Under the pieces are notes generated by a model. That model did not search any database, was not told where the DNA came from, and worked only from the letters and a program-made list of their open reading frames with translations. A program made the position numbers and the translations under genes. A DNA stretch of 64,000 nucleotides from positions 1 through 64,000 of the forward strand of contig RPFO01001697.1 of NCBI GenBank assembly GCA_009746045.1. Direction: 5' to 3'. How positions within the stretch are numbered: the first letter of the stretch is position 1; the number at the start of each line of letters is the position of its first letter. Below, one piece after another: positions 51,078 through 62,467 of the stretch. The stretch comes from Mesostigma viride. Lineage: Eukaryota > Streptophyta > Mesostigmatophyceae > Mesostigmatales > Mesostigmataceae.

Positions 51078-53018
51078 CTTGGTCTCGCCGGCTTCCGGTT
51101 TTATTCTTCTTTCTCATCGGGTTTGGCTATAAAATAACTTGTCCTTGTGTGGCAAGTTACAAGTAGGGGGGAATCGGTTTAACTGGCTTGTGGGTGACCC
51201 AAAGCTGGGACATAGTACCCTCATAGCCCCCATTGTCGTGGCGCTGTTGCACCTCAGCGTCCTGTGGTGCTCTTTATTTTCATGCGGCTGATAGCCATGT
51301 AGGAGGTGCGGGTACAAGGGCATGGCCGGAGGGGGCCAGCCTTGTGCTGCAGTGTGGTTTCCCTATCATACGGGTGGCCTAAGGGCCAGCCGGTTGACTA
51401 GTCAGTGATGTTCCACCTTTGATGCTAGCACACTTATTGTAATAAACTTGATGTCATGTGGTGATGCATGAAAAGCAAGCAAGGAAACCCATGGATTTCT
51501 TGTTGTTTGAGAGTGACGCACCCTCTCTTCGCAGGCCGCAGCGGCATCAAAGCAATGATGCGCTGAAGGGCCGCCAAAGGTTTCTTTGCATTTTATCGTG
51601 CAGGGAAGTGTTTTAGTGATGATGATGTTGGAGATATTGCATTTGTGTGACTGCATGTAGATAGCTGGCACCAATGGTTGTTTGAGCTTTCCTTTGTTAT
51701 GATGATGTGACAAGACTACATACAATGTGCTGAGCCAACCATGGTTGACATGCATGACTGCATGCAAGCTATATATACCATGTTCCTACTTGATATATAC
51801 CATGTTCCTACTTGGTTCCTTGCCCTCCATAGTCCCAGTTTGTCATCCATCCCGGGGAGGACAGTTTAGGAGGTGTTGTTGAGTTGATTAGCTTGGTAGG
51901 CATCAACCTTACACTCTAACCTGGGAGAAACATAGGAAATGCCGCTTAGGCATGTTAGGGCTACCATCGTCAAAGCTATGCACATATTTACAAGGCTGGC
52001 CATGCTGGAGGGATGATGAAGACATATGAGGTGCGTGGCCACCCCTTTGTAGTTTGTAAACATAATCAGCATGTTTTTGGTGCATGTTGGATGGCATATG
52101 AAGTGGCACTGTGGGGTTACTAACTTACTGAGTGGTCCTTAGCGCCTTGTCAGGTGGTCATATAGGAAACCCATCAACTTGAGTAGTACTTGTCACAATG
52201 ACCCCCCACATTGAGCATGCGTTGCCGTCAGCGTGCAAGAGTTAATTATGTGTGCTTTGGTCAGTTTGCAGATGTCTTTGATGAAGAAGGAGGTGCTAGA
52301 TTGGCTGAATGGTTACTCTAATTTCCTTGTAGTGTCTACATGGGTGGCCGTCTTGGAATGGTTGAAACTCGGGCAGTTCTCGTCAGAACGTCGCCAAACC
52401 TTGAACATAGGAGGTACCATATGTGCAGAGGATGGTAGTATGTGGTTTGGCCAGGTTTCACGTGGCTTAGATGCATAAGGGGGTGTTAGTGTGGTTAAAC
52501 ACTAGCTAAAACCCCCCTTAGCTTCGTCACAGGTGGCGATCTAGGAATATCCATCAAATAGGGCTGCGCTTGTCAGAATGACCTGAAAATTTGGGGCTGC
52601 ATGTCCCCCCACCTGTAATATTTGGGAATATATGATTTGGCACTATTCCATGTGTTTATGAATTGATTTTTTTGTGTGTGGAAAAAGTACCCTTTTTGCA
52701 GGAAAATCCATCAATGTGCCTAAACATGATTACTTTGTGCTCAAACTTAGGTAGCATTTCTCAAAAGTGGGGGAACTATAAGGGGATATGTGATTTGGCC
52801 CAAATATGTCTGCCCATTGTCCTAGGGAAAATAGGCCAAAATTAGCTTCTTTTTCTGATTTTAGCGCATAACCGGCATATGGTGGGGGCTAGTGGCCCCC
52901 CCAAGTGGCTGGAAAAGTTTTTTAAAATCATATCTATGGTCCCCAACCATAATTGGATTTTTAGCACATGCATAGGTATGGTTTCCAGAAAAGTGCCCTT
53001 TAGGGGTGTCCTGTCCCC
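51078..53018. other. right arm of the TTAA element; no gene seen
   Basis: It holds the putative 3' region of copy E (to about 51400), then low-complexity T-rich sequence with repeated phrases (TATATACCATGTTCCTACTT twice at 51773-51812; similar GTCACA.TGACC blocks at 52190 and 52575). No open frame over 121 codons and no motif. No split repeat of copy E could be identified. Confidence 0.5.
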
Positions 53019-53221
53019 TTAATACCAATCAAGCACGAAATGTGCTGTCGGATTCCTATCACAGGTGTGCGCAGTCCCGCGCCACAAGTTTAGCGTTTGC
53101 TCAGCACACTGTTTATTGTAAGAACTACACAAGTCCTTTCAGAAGCTATTCTGGCACGACGCTGTTCAGACAATATATGATTTTGGCCCACATAACGGCC
53201 AAGCTGTGTGTCACAAATCCA

Positions 53222-55170
53222 GGAATACATTTCTTATTTTTGGTCCATTGGATATCATTCCCACCAAGAGAAACATTTATTTTACATTTTTGTGTGCTAG
53301 GTGTAGGGAGCTGAAAAGAGGCCTCTCTACGTCCCCTACACCACTCTAAGTACTGACTATCATTCACACTGCGCCACGCAGGCCTGCCGGCTGGCGCAGG
53401 TACAAGGTGTACTGACTGCCCATCACAGTTGCGCCACGCCTGGCGGCTGGCGCAGGTACAAGGTCTAGTGACGTACTTTAGAAGCTACTTAGGCCTGCAC
53501 TTTGGAACCACACTCAGCGTCGGCACAAAAAGGGCCGGCCGGTGCAGTATACCCTCGTGACAAGCGCTAGTTTTACGCTACCTACGGCAGGTCGATCCCC
53601 TTTGGAGTCCGCCCACGCGTCATATATAAAATGAGCGCAGCTCAACAAATACATTTCTTGTTTTTGGCCCATTGGAGTTCCTTCCCACCAAGAGAAACAT
53701 TTATTTTACATTTTTGTGTGCTAGGCCTTATACGTACAGCCTACACCACACCTTCAAACTCAGTGCACATCATTATCAAGTTGCCCCCACACCTCCTACC
53801 TGGCCACCAAGGCTGTCGCCAGCCTTGGTACGAGTTTCTTTCCGCCCCTGGCCCCCCTCCTGCACGCTGCCGCGGCTGTACTGCCGCCCCCGTGTGGCCG
53901 CTACGGTTCCCCGGCGGACGCAGGGCGGCACCCATGTCGTTCCCCCCGTTAGGGGGGCGGTTTCCAGCGGCTGCTCATTAGGCCTTACGCCCCCGGACTG
54001 TCTCTCACAAGCCCAGGACCCATCACCAGCCCCACCCCTGAGGCTGGGATTTCCCAGCGATGAAGCCATTGTGGCGATAGGCCCTCGACCCTTCCGAGGC
54101 ATTGGCTTGGAAACTGCTCAGCCAAAGCCCCGACCAGGGCTTGTGTTTTTGTAGGAAATTTTTATGACATAGACATGCCCGCCTTGCAGAACCGAACTCT
54201 TTATTGCCTTTCCCATAATGCATAATATAGGATAAAAACAAAGGCGCTAAAACAGCCAGAATTTCAGCCCCGCCAGGCGACCATTCTTTGCTGAATAACT
54301 GGGCAACGATGAAGAGCGCGCTCCTCCCACCAAGATTTGCTCCAGCCTCACATCCTCCCTGAAACTCCCGTCTGGCCACAGGTCGAAAGGTTGGGTCCGC
54401 TGTCAGGCTCCTGGCAGTTATGGGCTACCCTGGCACCCCGCGCTAGCCATCTCCACGCTTAAGGCACATTCGCCTCCACCTGTGATTCTTTCCACGGCAG
54501 CCGCTGGCCCTGGCCTGTATGGCTCCTTCCCTGACGTTGTCCGACTTAAAACGCAGCCGGGCCCCCGTGTCAGAAAGCTGCTTGCCGCACCCAGGGGTAG
54601 AGGGGAATCATCAGTGGGCCCAGCGCCGGAAATCACACCCTTTTACTTATATCCTAGAGCCCCCCCCCCACCAACCATTACCGTGGCCTGTAATGGTTGG
54701 TGGCCAACATAAAGAATTTTTTTCTAGGCCTCTCCACGCCCGGAGAGGCCGATAGCACCGTCTTACATTCAGCGCAGCCGCCGTACCGGCCAGCCGACCT
54801 TGCCAGCAAATGCTGGGATAAAGTTGTAAAGCTGAAAACAGGCCTCCCTACGTCCCCTACACCACTCTAAGTACTGACTATCATTCACATTACGCCACGC
54901 AGGCCTGCCGGCTGGCGCAGGTACAAGGTGTACTGACTGCCCATCACAGTTGCGCCACGCCTGACAGCTGGCGCAGGTACAAGGTCTAGTGATGTACGTT
55001 AGAAGCTACCTAGGCCTGCACTTCGGAACCACACTCAGCCTCGGCACAAAAAGGGCCGGCCGGTGCAGTATACCCTCGTGACAAGCGCTAGTCTTACGCT
55101 ACCTACGGCAGGTCGGTCCCCTATGAGCCCGTCCACGCGTCATATATAAAATGAGCGAAGCTCAACAATT
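53222..55170 (-). mobile_element. non-autonomous YR-type element with split direct repeats, copy 2
   Basis: On the minus strand: A1 (55168-54850), internal (to about 53790), B1 (53780-53645), A2 (53640-53340), B2 (53320-53222). It is the same element as 8462-10752, opposite in orientation, without the CCCA array between A2 and B2. It sits inside LRR module 5 sequence on its left side (TCACAAATCC). No pol. Confidence 0.7.
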
Positions 55171-56240
55171 GAATGCCGATGGACAGTGTGAAAGTTATTC
55201 CAAATAGGGCGGCCCGGTGCACAGCTGACGTCTAGCTGACAACCAGCTTAACGGCCAAATAAGGGATGCAGCGTCCACTATTAAACCAAGGCATATTTAA
55301 AAAAATTCCTGCACAACGCCGGCTTACCAATGGTTGTGTTGGGCATGCGTGAACAAGAAGATTATGTGGTTTGTAAGCCAGTCTGATCCCGTGACATGGT
55401 AGTGGCTGCCGGCCAGCACCTGCGCATGCCATTCCACATGCTTCAGGAAGGCTGTGCGTTTAAATCAAAATGAACACGACAAACATCTCACGTACGAAAT
55501 TTATACACAGCTTTCTGTCTCCAGCTACAAAAGTGTGTGCCGTATTGCAATATATCCATTCTGCCAGCCATACCCTAAACTCCTAATCTGGAATTCACAA
55601 TTGGCTTGTTTGAATCACACGCATAAACAAAGTAGTCGATACATGTCTCTGGAAACCGCATTTTGAACGTGAGATTGGATTGATTTGCCGTTTTGTTCAT
55701 AAGTTGCAAATTTACCATAAGCTAGCAGGTGCTGAGGTGCACTTTTTTTCAAAGGCAAGACCGGGACCATTTTTCTCTAGTCTAGCGCAAAAGCTCGCTA
55801 AGCATGGGCGGGTCGACATGGCGTCGCATGGGCCGTGAGGCCGGACTTGAATGGACGATAGTGGTGTACTAGTTCAGGCTGGTTATGATTCCACCCTATT
55901 CCCTTCCTGATTCCTCCGTTTTTCCTTCCCGATTCCTTGGCTGAAGTCTGGCCGAATCAGACAGATTAGTTCCGGCGGCGCCAACAAGGCGGCTACGGAA
56001 ATGATTGGCTGAGGTTTGTGCGAAGGGTAACTACTGTGACTGGTGCGCACTCGAAACTAGTTGGAATTGCTAGATGCCGTGGGGGTACACTTGCACTCGA
56101 AAGCCTAGGAAGCCAACCCTTGGTTCCCGGTAATGCAATGGATGGCCAGATCAGAAAAGCCAGGCAGTATAAGGACGGCCAGATTTGGGCCGCTTCCCAA
56201 TGTACGCAGCTCGTTGTTGAAGGGTCTGGTTACCCGGGAG
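55171..56240. other. no gene seen
   Basis: Unassigned AT-rich sequence. Short duplicated phrase (TTCCTTCCTGATTCC, TTCCTTCCCGATTCC) at 55907-55945. 56060-56240 is a diverged B'-like segment (GGATGGCCAGAT, CCCAATGTACGCAGC). Confidence 0.4.
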
Positions 56241-56435
56241 TCACATATCTACTAGAAAGACAGTTTCAGGCGTGACACACGTGTGCACCAAAAAAATATC
56301 ATTAGCAGCATACAGATCAGACAACTTCAGTGCCAGCAGTTGTGGGCTCCAGCAGGGAAAGGCAAGTTACACAACCAAATGACCGCGGGTCAGACAAGAG
56401 CATAGCCAAAACAAGCACAGCGAGGAAAGGCTCAC

Positions 56436-56507
56436 AGATATACAGCAGATGGCAAGGACCCCAGCTCGGGTGGAAGGGTGCCGCTTAGCTTGTTGTTGTG
56501 AAGGTAC
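56436..56507 (-). CDS. 72-nt LRR exon, module 6
   Basis: Acceptor cctatacag, donor gtgagc. It reads YLHNNKLSGTLPPELGSL then PSAVY. The core is intact, with I to L in the GxIP position. It is the closest exon in the set to the general plant consensus (LxNNxLSGxxPPELGxL). Confidence 0.65.
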
Positions 56508-57067
56508 CTGTATAGGACAGAAATATCAAGGCGGGCATCACAGACGAACGGGCCAACCAGGGAATGAGCAACAGGACAAGCATGCCTCTGAAAAATGCCA
56601 GCCAGTGCGGGTGTTACATCCCCTGCCCACCAGACTCACAAAGACCTGACGAATGGGGGGTAAACAAAGAATAACTCACGATGCCGCGGGTCCCCGTACA
56701 CAAAAGGTATTGCCCACAATACTAGCTGAGCGCAGTAAGAGCAGATAGGCCCACGTACAGCGCATGAGACTATGCATACATGCAGTGTGACGACCGGCTA
56801 GCTCATGCCCGGATTGAGTGACTCTGGTTTGGTATTGCACGTCCGATTTGCGTGCAACTATTTCCTGCCACAACATACATGATCTCGCCACTCACCTTTA
56901 TAAACGAATGACCAAATGGTGATTTTAGCTTGAGTGCCCAGGCTTTGCGCCAATGAACCAGCACCCGAGAAACCCGTTGCAGTACCCTATTTAATTAAAT
57001 GAAACGTGTGACGTGCCGGGCAATGACCTGGATGTTGTCTCAGCGATAGTCTCTACTTATAAAGGCA

Positions 57068-57131
57068 CACCTACTTGCAAGCTGGGGTGTCGACCAAGCG
57101 AGTTTTTGCCATAAAGATAGATGCCCGTGAA
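57068..57131 (-). pseudogene. 60-nt partner exon variant (64 nt), module 6
   Basis: The acceptor tttttttag is good, then QGFTGIYLYGKNSLGRH. Four extra bases change the frame relative to the reference copy, so the exon no longer joins in phase to the LRR exon. Confidence 0.5.
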
Positions 57132-57480
57132 ACCTTGACTAAAAAAACAGAGGGAAAAAGGAAGGCTCCCCCATGGAAGAAGTGAAGAGAGTCACGCAGT
57201 ACGCGTGGTCCCAAGTGCTCTCAAATATACATATATAATCAAGCACGAAAAGTGATGTCGGATTCCTGTCACAGGTATGTGCAGTCCAGTGCTACAAGTT
57301 AACTGTTTGCTCAGCACACCACACTAACAACTAAACAAGTCATTTCAGAAGCCCGTGAAAACTATTAGATGGCACTATCGACTAACCCCGTTGTCCAGAA
57401 ATACTACAAATTTGGGGTGCATAATGGCCAAGGTTTGTGTCAACAATCTTAAGTACCTGTCTGCATCGCATTTCTGCACT

Positions 57481-58079
57481 GTAAAAGTCTTAATCTGAAT
57501 GAAATAGCCGTGCAGGTAATCAGTACTCTTACACGATTTATACAGCGAAAGCAACACAGCCACACAGAAACTATGCCACAAACGGCCACATCTGAGTCGA
57601 AGTCCTGCGGAAACCTTGCTTCAGCTCCACACTCCCCAGCTCTATCTATCCCAGCGACCAGCCTGACCCATGTACCCGCTCTGGCATTGCCCTTGTGCTG
57701 ACATTTGTCACCAAGTGCACCGCCGTAGGCTGCACTGTACTGGTGCGTAGACTGCGGCACCTCACTTCCGTGAGTGTACCCCAAAACGTACTGAAATGCT
57801 GGGGTGGCACACACCCCACCTATGGGACGAAGCTCTGATTTTATATGACAACACGACTGCCTGCACTAGCAATGGCGCTGCCTATCTGTCCATGGTACGA
57901 CCATTGACACAATACTCCTGTGAAGCAGCCGACGTGAGTACAGCATCACCTGAACGGCCAAGCGCAAATGCTGTGCATTCCTGTACCTGTGACACCCAAC
58001 TGCTAGCGGTAGATCGATGCCCACTGCGTTACTGGCTCTGTGTTGCCTACGTTTACCGCGTAGGCATCTCAAGGTGAGT
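57481..58079. other. no gene seen
   Basis: Short open frames on both strands without recognisable features. The left edge of duplicated block H begins near 58080. Confidence 0.4.
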
Positions 58080-58840
58080 TGCGTCAGCAAACAAGTGTAC
58101 TCCTTCACATTATACTCCCACGAGCCTGCTCCAACCCGCAGCCTCTTCCTTACATGTTTCCCACACCTGCTGCCTGCGATATTGCGTGAGCATCCTGGCG
58201 GTCCGCCTGACAGCATCGTACTGTCGTTGGTCCACTCTAGTGCGCGGATGTATACATAATAACACCGGGACGCGACAAGCAACCTTGGCAATAAACCAAC
58301 CAAAGACATGCGCCGGTGTGATCGACAAAAGTAAAGGGCGCCAGCAAACACATGGAGTTTGACCAAACGAGGAAAGAAATCCGTTGATATACCGCCAAAA
58401 CGCATCGCGCACGCGCGGCTCTGAAGAGCCACAAAGACCCTCACTCGGCAGACGCACTGGAAAAAGACTGGAGTCTGCTACCAGTTTTAAAATCACTGTT
58501 CCTGGCAGCTGAAACAGAGACGTGTCTCCAGACTCCGGTGCGAACTACCCCAATGTCGTATAAGCGAAATCATGAGATGCAACCACAAGAACTAAACAAC
58601 CGACACAAAACAGACTGTGTGGATGCTGCCGTGCCAGCCCGTATCGGTTTCGTGATGACGAATAGAGCGATAGTTACAGTATAGTAAAGGGCAGTAATCC
58701 CAGAAGCAATGGCATGTGCGGCAAATTGATTAGCACGAGCACATTCATTGGTGGCTTACATTTGATCCACTCTTCGCAAGGATCCCAGCTCAGGTGGGAT
58801 GCTGCCGCTCAACTCCATGTCATCCAGCCGCCTGTGCAGG
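58080..58840 (-). repeat. duplicated block H, copy 2
   Basis: Paralogue of 35178-35990 with the same coding-like segment (58150-58250, RTRVDQRQYDAVRRTARMLT) and an LRR exon at 58760. Confidence 0.65.
58760..58831 (-). CDS. 72-nt LRR exon, block H type
   Basis: Acceptor ccctgcacag, donor gtaagc, exactly 72 nt. RLDDMELSGSIPPELGSL then RRVDQ. It differs from the module type (GSIPP for GTIPH), so it is an older or separate LRR of the same gene. It lies 204 nt downstream (minus strand) of the module 7 exon, so two successive LRR exons are adjacent here, as expected in an LRR gene. Confidence 0.65.
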
Positions 58841-59034
58841 GTAAGAAAGACAGTTTCAGGGGCGACACACGTGTGCACCAACAAGCTATCATAAGCAGCA
58901 TGATTATGTACCAACCACATGTAGCTTCAGTGCCAACTCCTGGGCTCTGGCAAGCAAAGGCAAGTAACACAAACGAATGACTGCCAATTCAGACGAGAGC
59001 ACAGCCAAAACAAGCACACGGACGAAAGTCTTAC

Positions 59035-59106
59035 AGAATTTTCAAGGAGGACAAGGACGCCAGCTCGAGTGGAATGGTGCCGCTTAGCTGGTTTGCGTGA
59101 AGGACC
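59035..59106 (-). CDS. 72-nt LRR exon, module 7
   Basis: Acceptor cctacacag, donor gtaaga. VLHANQLSGTIPLELASL then SSLKI, with one G to A change in the LGSL turn. Intact frame. Confidence 0.65.
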
Positions 59107-60003
59107 CTGTGTAGGATAATAGAAATATCAAGCCGGGCATGACAGACGAATGTGCCAACCAGGAAATGAGCCACAAGAACACCATGCCTCTAAAAATGCC
59201 AGCCAGTGCGGGTGTAACGACCTTGGTTTGGTAGCGTGTCGTGTTTGCGGGCAACTATCTCCTGCAACACTATACTCGATCTCCACACTCCCCTATAGAA
59301 ACCAATGTCCAGATGGTGACTATAGCTTGAGTGCCCAGGCAATTGCACCAACCAACCAGCACCCTCGGAGAAACCTGTGACAATACCCAGTTTAATTTAG
59401 GCGAGGGTCCCATGCCAGCCCCCCTGAATGCATATCATGCACTACTGACCTGGGGGTGCCCAAGAGATGATTTAGGGTGTATGGGGGTCCATCCCACCAC
59501 TGGTTGAGGGTGATATACACAATTATGCACCGGTATTGAGCTAAAAATAGCCAACGACACTGTTTGTGACACATTGTGCCTATGAAAGACAATGGGTGCA
59601 TCATTAAGCATGTTTCAATACAAATTCCTATGAATGCCCCAGTTTGAAGTTTTCCAACCTATTTGGGACCCCAAAATTATGAATATTGCATGCGTAATAA
59701 ATGCTCCCCCAAAAGACGTACTTTTTTTAGCTTGCAAGGAAATATATAACAACACATCATTTGGCCCTGGCCTTACAAAATCTACTACATGTGGGCAAAC
59801 AGCTGCTGTCGAAGTTTCATTCGGACGACATTCGGACGACAAACGTGGAAGAAAAAACTTGCGACGTGATGGGCAGTGCCCTGGAAGTCGCTAAATGGGA
59901 GCACAAGGACTTGTCATGGGCGCCATGTTTACAAATTTTATATTCAATACAATATACCAAGCTCCATTTTCTCATTTGACTCTATTCATACAACCGCACC
60001 TAC

Positions 60004-60063
60004 CTGCAAGTTAGGATGTCGACCGAGCTTGTAGCCTCAAGGTAGATAACCGTGGAGCCTTGC
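60004..60063 (-). CDS. 60-nt partner exon, module 7
   Basis: It reads QGSTVIYLEATSSVDILTCR, 60 nt, phase 2. The acceptor is tttggag, weaker than in other copies. Open and in phase. Confidence 0.45.
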
Positions 60064-60529
60064 CTCCAAAACATAGGGAGAATGGAGGGCTCCACCATGG
60101 AACAAGTGAAGAGGCTACACGCTGTTCGTGTGGTCTCTCTAAAAAAGAAAAAAAAAAACTTGAGAAATGTGCTATCAGATTCCTATCACATGTGAGTTCA
60201 TGCCGTCCCGCACCACAGGAGCTTGCTCAGCACACTGTTCGTTCTAACGACTAAACAAGTGTCCGACTAAACAAGTTTCCGAAGCCCATGAAAACTCTTC
60301 TGGCACAGTCATAAGTATGTATCTATCTATATCCTTGCATTAACTTGCATGCACGAGACCAAAAAACATCAAGTTTTTTAGGATATTTGAGCTACCTTTA
60401 TACAGTGTAATAACACAGACTTGTCTATGGGATGGCCACAGGCGGCTATCCGCATGCTAGGTACGTGAGCACTGTCACTACGGAAATTCCAGGGCCAGCT
60501 CACAGCTGCTGTGCCCCTGCTCTACCCCC

Positions 60530-60775
60530 TTTTGCCAGGGTGGGTGGGTGGCCCGAGGCAAAAGAAAACAACATGTTTCCCTACATAGATTGGAAGCCCA
60601 CATTTTATGGCGACCACATTGCCAAGTCAGCCCCAACATGGGCTGACCTAGGTATGTGTGCCAGCACAAAAAAAATTCTCCTAACAATATTTATGATAAA
60701 TGGCGTTGCATGCTCAGTTCAGCAGGTTCGGCATATATATAAAAGGAGCAGAGGCAAGTGCTTCTGCTAAGGGGA
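60530..60775 (-). repeat. A-type end fragment of the copy A family
   Basis: Matches the 5' end of copy A at 3060-3295 (GGCAAAAGAAA.CAAC, GTGCCAGCACAAA, TGGCGTTGCAT), again ending with a TATATATA motif. A truncated or solo terminus. Confidence 0.5.
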
Positions 60776-60916
60776 TTTGTCATTGAATCGTCGAATCGTT
60801 GACTGTTTGCCTCGGCACTTCGCCGCATGGTTGCCTATTTGCCGTGGCAGTTCGTCAAACTGGTTGACTATTCAACGTTCAAACTGATTGCCTTGGCGCT
60901 TGGTAAAAACTTGGGG

Positions 60917-60938
60917 GGGGGGGGGGGGGGGGGGGGAG
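60917..60938. repeat. poly-G run of about 22 bases
   Basis: Uninterrupted G run; could be an assembly or polymerase-slippage site. Confidence 0.9.
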
Positions 60939-61139
60939 CTTTATATCTTAACAATAATCTGAATCGTCTGCTGAACTGAATCATCGCTCACACACGCATG
61001 TAATGCATGTGGATAAAACACAATATCACATGGTGCTTGTTGACAACTGCATAAAACAATAACTTGTATTGCTCACAGCTAGGCCACTCTGAATAGCACG
61101 AGGCCTTTCAACAAACATAACATCCTCCTTGCTGCTATC

Positions 61140-61600
61140 AACAGCCACTACTGGCACAGTTCTGTCCGAGCTTGGCCCTGCGCGCTGCAATGTCCTTGGG
61201 AGCTATATTTCTCTTGCCCTTTTTCCTCCTTGGCTCAAAGCTGCCGCCATCATCGCCATCATCGGCCTTGCTCCTTGCTGTCTTGGCCCCCTCCTCGCCA
61301 GATTCCTTTTCGCTAGTCTATTCCTCCTCGCCAGAAATTGTGGTGCTGTCAAAAGATGTTTCCAGGCCGCCATCTTTCTTTGTCTTCCTGCGCATGAACT
61401 ATAGACCCATCGTCTTCATAAAGCCCTACTCTCTTGCGTTTGTTGGGGCCCTGCCTGCCCTTGATCCTTTCCATAAAACTGCGTCCTAGCTAGGTCGACG
61501 ATATTTTCAGTTGCTTCCGGACAGTTTCTCCAGCTTCTTAAACAGAGCATCTAAGGTACATACTAGTCTTGAAACCTGCTGAACCCTTTTTCTTTGGCAT
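61140..61600 (-). pseudogene. degraded ORF, basic/acidic nuclear-type protein
   Basis: The minus strand shows coding-like pieces in alternating frames: DALFKKLEKLSGSN (about 61550), MERIKGRQGPNKRKRVGLYE then DDGSIVHAQEDKE (61478-61380), and after a frame change KKDGGLETSFDSTTISGEEE, a TAG, and DDGDDGGSFEPRRKKGKRNI then APKDIAARRAKLGQ. PNKRKRV and PRRKKGKR look like nuclear localisation signals. One frameshift and one stop. Family not recognised; a host gene relic or transposon protein are both possible. Confidence 0.4.
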
Positions 61601-61997
61601 TCTCTAGCTCAACGCTACCTATAAATCGCAGGCTGCAATTAAATAAAAATTTCGCATGCGATAAGACGCCAGCCGGCCAGAGGTCGGAGGTCCCTGCGTA
61701 CACTGTCAGTCATTTATTTTCACCTTCCTGCCTTGGTCCTGCCGAGTTTCTTATCTCACAAACTGGCCGCTGCACTTGACAAAGGGCTTTGTCCAGGTTC
61801 TTAGTTCAGTATCTCGTCAGTACTTCAGTTTTGGTACCCCACTGAACTTGTCCTGAACTGCGCTGTCCTCCAAACCAACTCTGGAATGAACTGACATACT
61901 GTAATGCAGCGTACCTACTTCAGCTGCTACGGGCTGATGGCCCGATGCTGCACGGCTGGACCCCAGGTCTGCCCTCTCTATGGGAAAATCGTGGTTC
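61601..61997. other. no gene seen
   Basis: Unassigned sequence. Confidence 0.4.
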
Positions 61998-62467
61998 TCT
62001 GAATATAGTTTCTTTTTAGTGAGATGGAAGGGTAGCCGCTATTGCCAGGTTATAGGGTTCACGTGACATACCTTTTGGGGCCGATGCGGCCTGATCCGGA
62101 TCGGCAGTGGCAAAAGATTTGGCCAGCTTGCTGGCCAGGTGACGAAGCTACCTTGAGATTGAAACATGCCACTGTCTAGGTTCTTTGTTCATGACGTAGT
62201 AATTCACAGATCAAGGTTCTTCTTTCACACAATATGTGACCAATTAGCCCCGGCAGACTTAAGTAAGTCGCCAGCAATTATCTAGAGCGCCAACTTGGGT
62301 CATTTGTTCAGTCTGACGCAAAATTTTAGTGGCGAAAAAATGTCCTCCAAGGCCGTGTGACCCGCAAAAAAGCCAAAGCAAACCCACCCAGCTAAGATCC
62401 GCCACTTTTCTTTTCCCGACCACCCTCCCTGCGTGTTTTGGGGGCAAGGCTAGCCTTTGACAAGCAA

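Larger units (their letters stand above)
45334..53018. mobile_element. 7.7-kb element with TTAA target duplication carrying YR copy E
   Basis: The left end GGGGACGGGACA and right end TGTCCTGTCCCC are inverted repeats flanked by TTAA (45330-45333 and 53019-53022). Module 2 has the uninterrupted site at 16714-16717 with a single TTAA. TTAA duplication is typical of piggyBac and Kolobok DNA transposons. No DDE transposase was recognised. The centre holds a whole YR retrotransposon, either nested or captured. Confidence 0.75.
56240..57480 (-). repeat. LRR module repeat, copy 6
   Basis: Contains the LRR exon at 56436 and a 60-nt exon variant with 4 extra bases at 57068-57131. Confidence 0.7.
58840..60300 (-). 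repeat. LRR module repeat, copy 7
   Basis: Contains the LRR exon at 59035 and the 60-nt exon at 60004. About 59395-59880 carries unrelated AT-rich sequence between them. Confidence 0.7.

Noticed and set aside
45334-53018. Recognisable piggyBac or Kolobok transposase
   Set aside because: Only ends and TTAA duplication are seen; no DDE motif series was found, so the superfamily is left open.
53631-54154. Open frames in the internal part of the split-repeat element
   Set aside because: The homologous region of copy 1 (9347-9953) has different frames and indels; no motif, so treated as noncoding.
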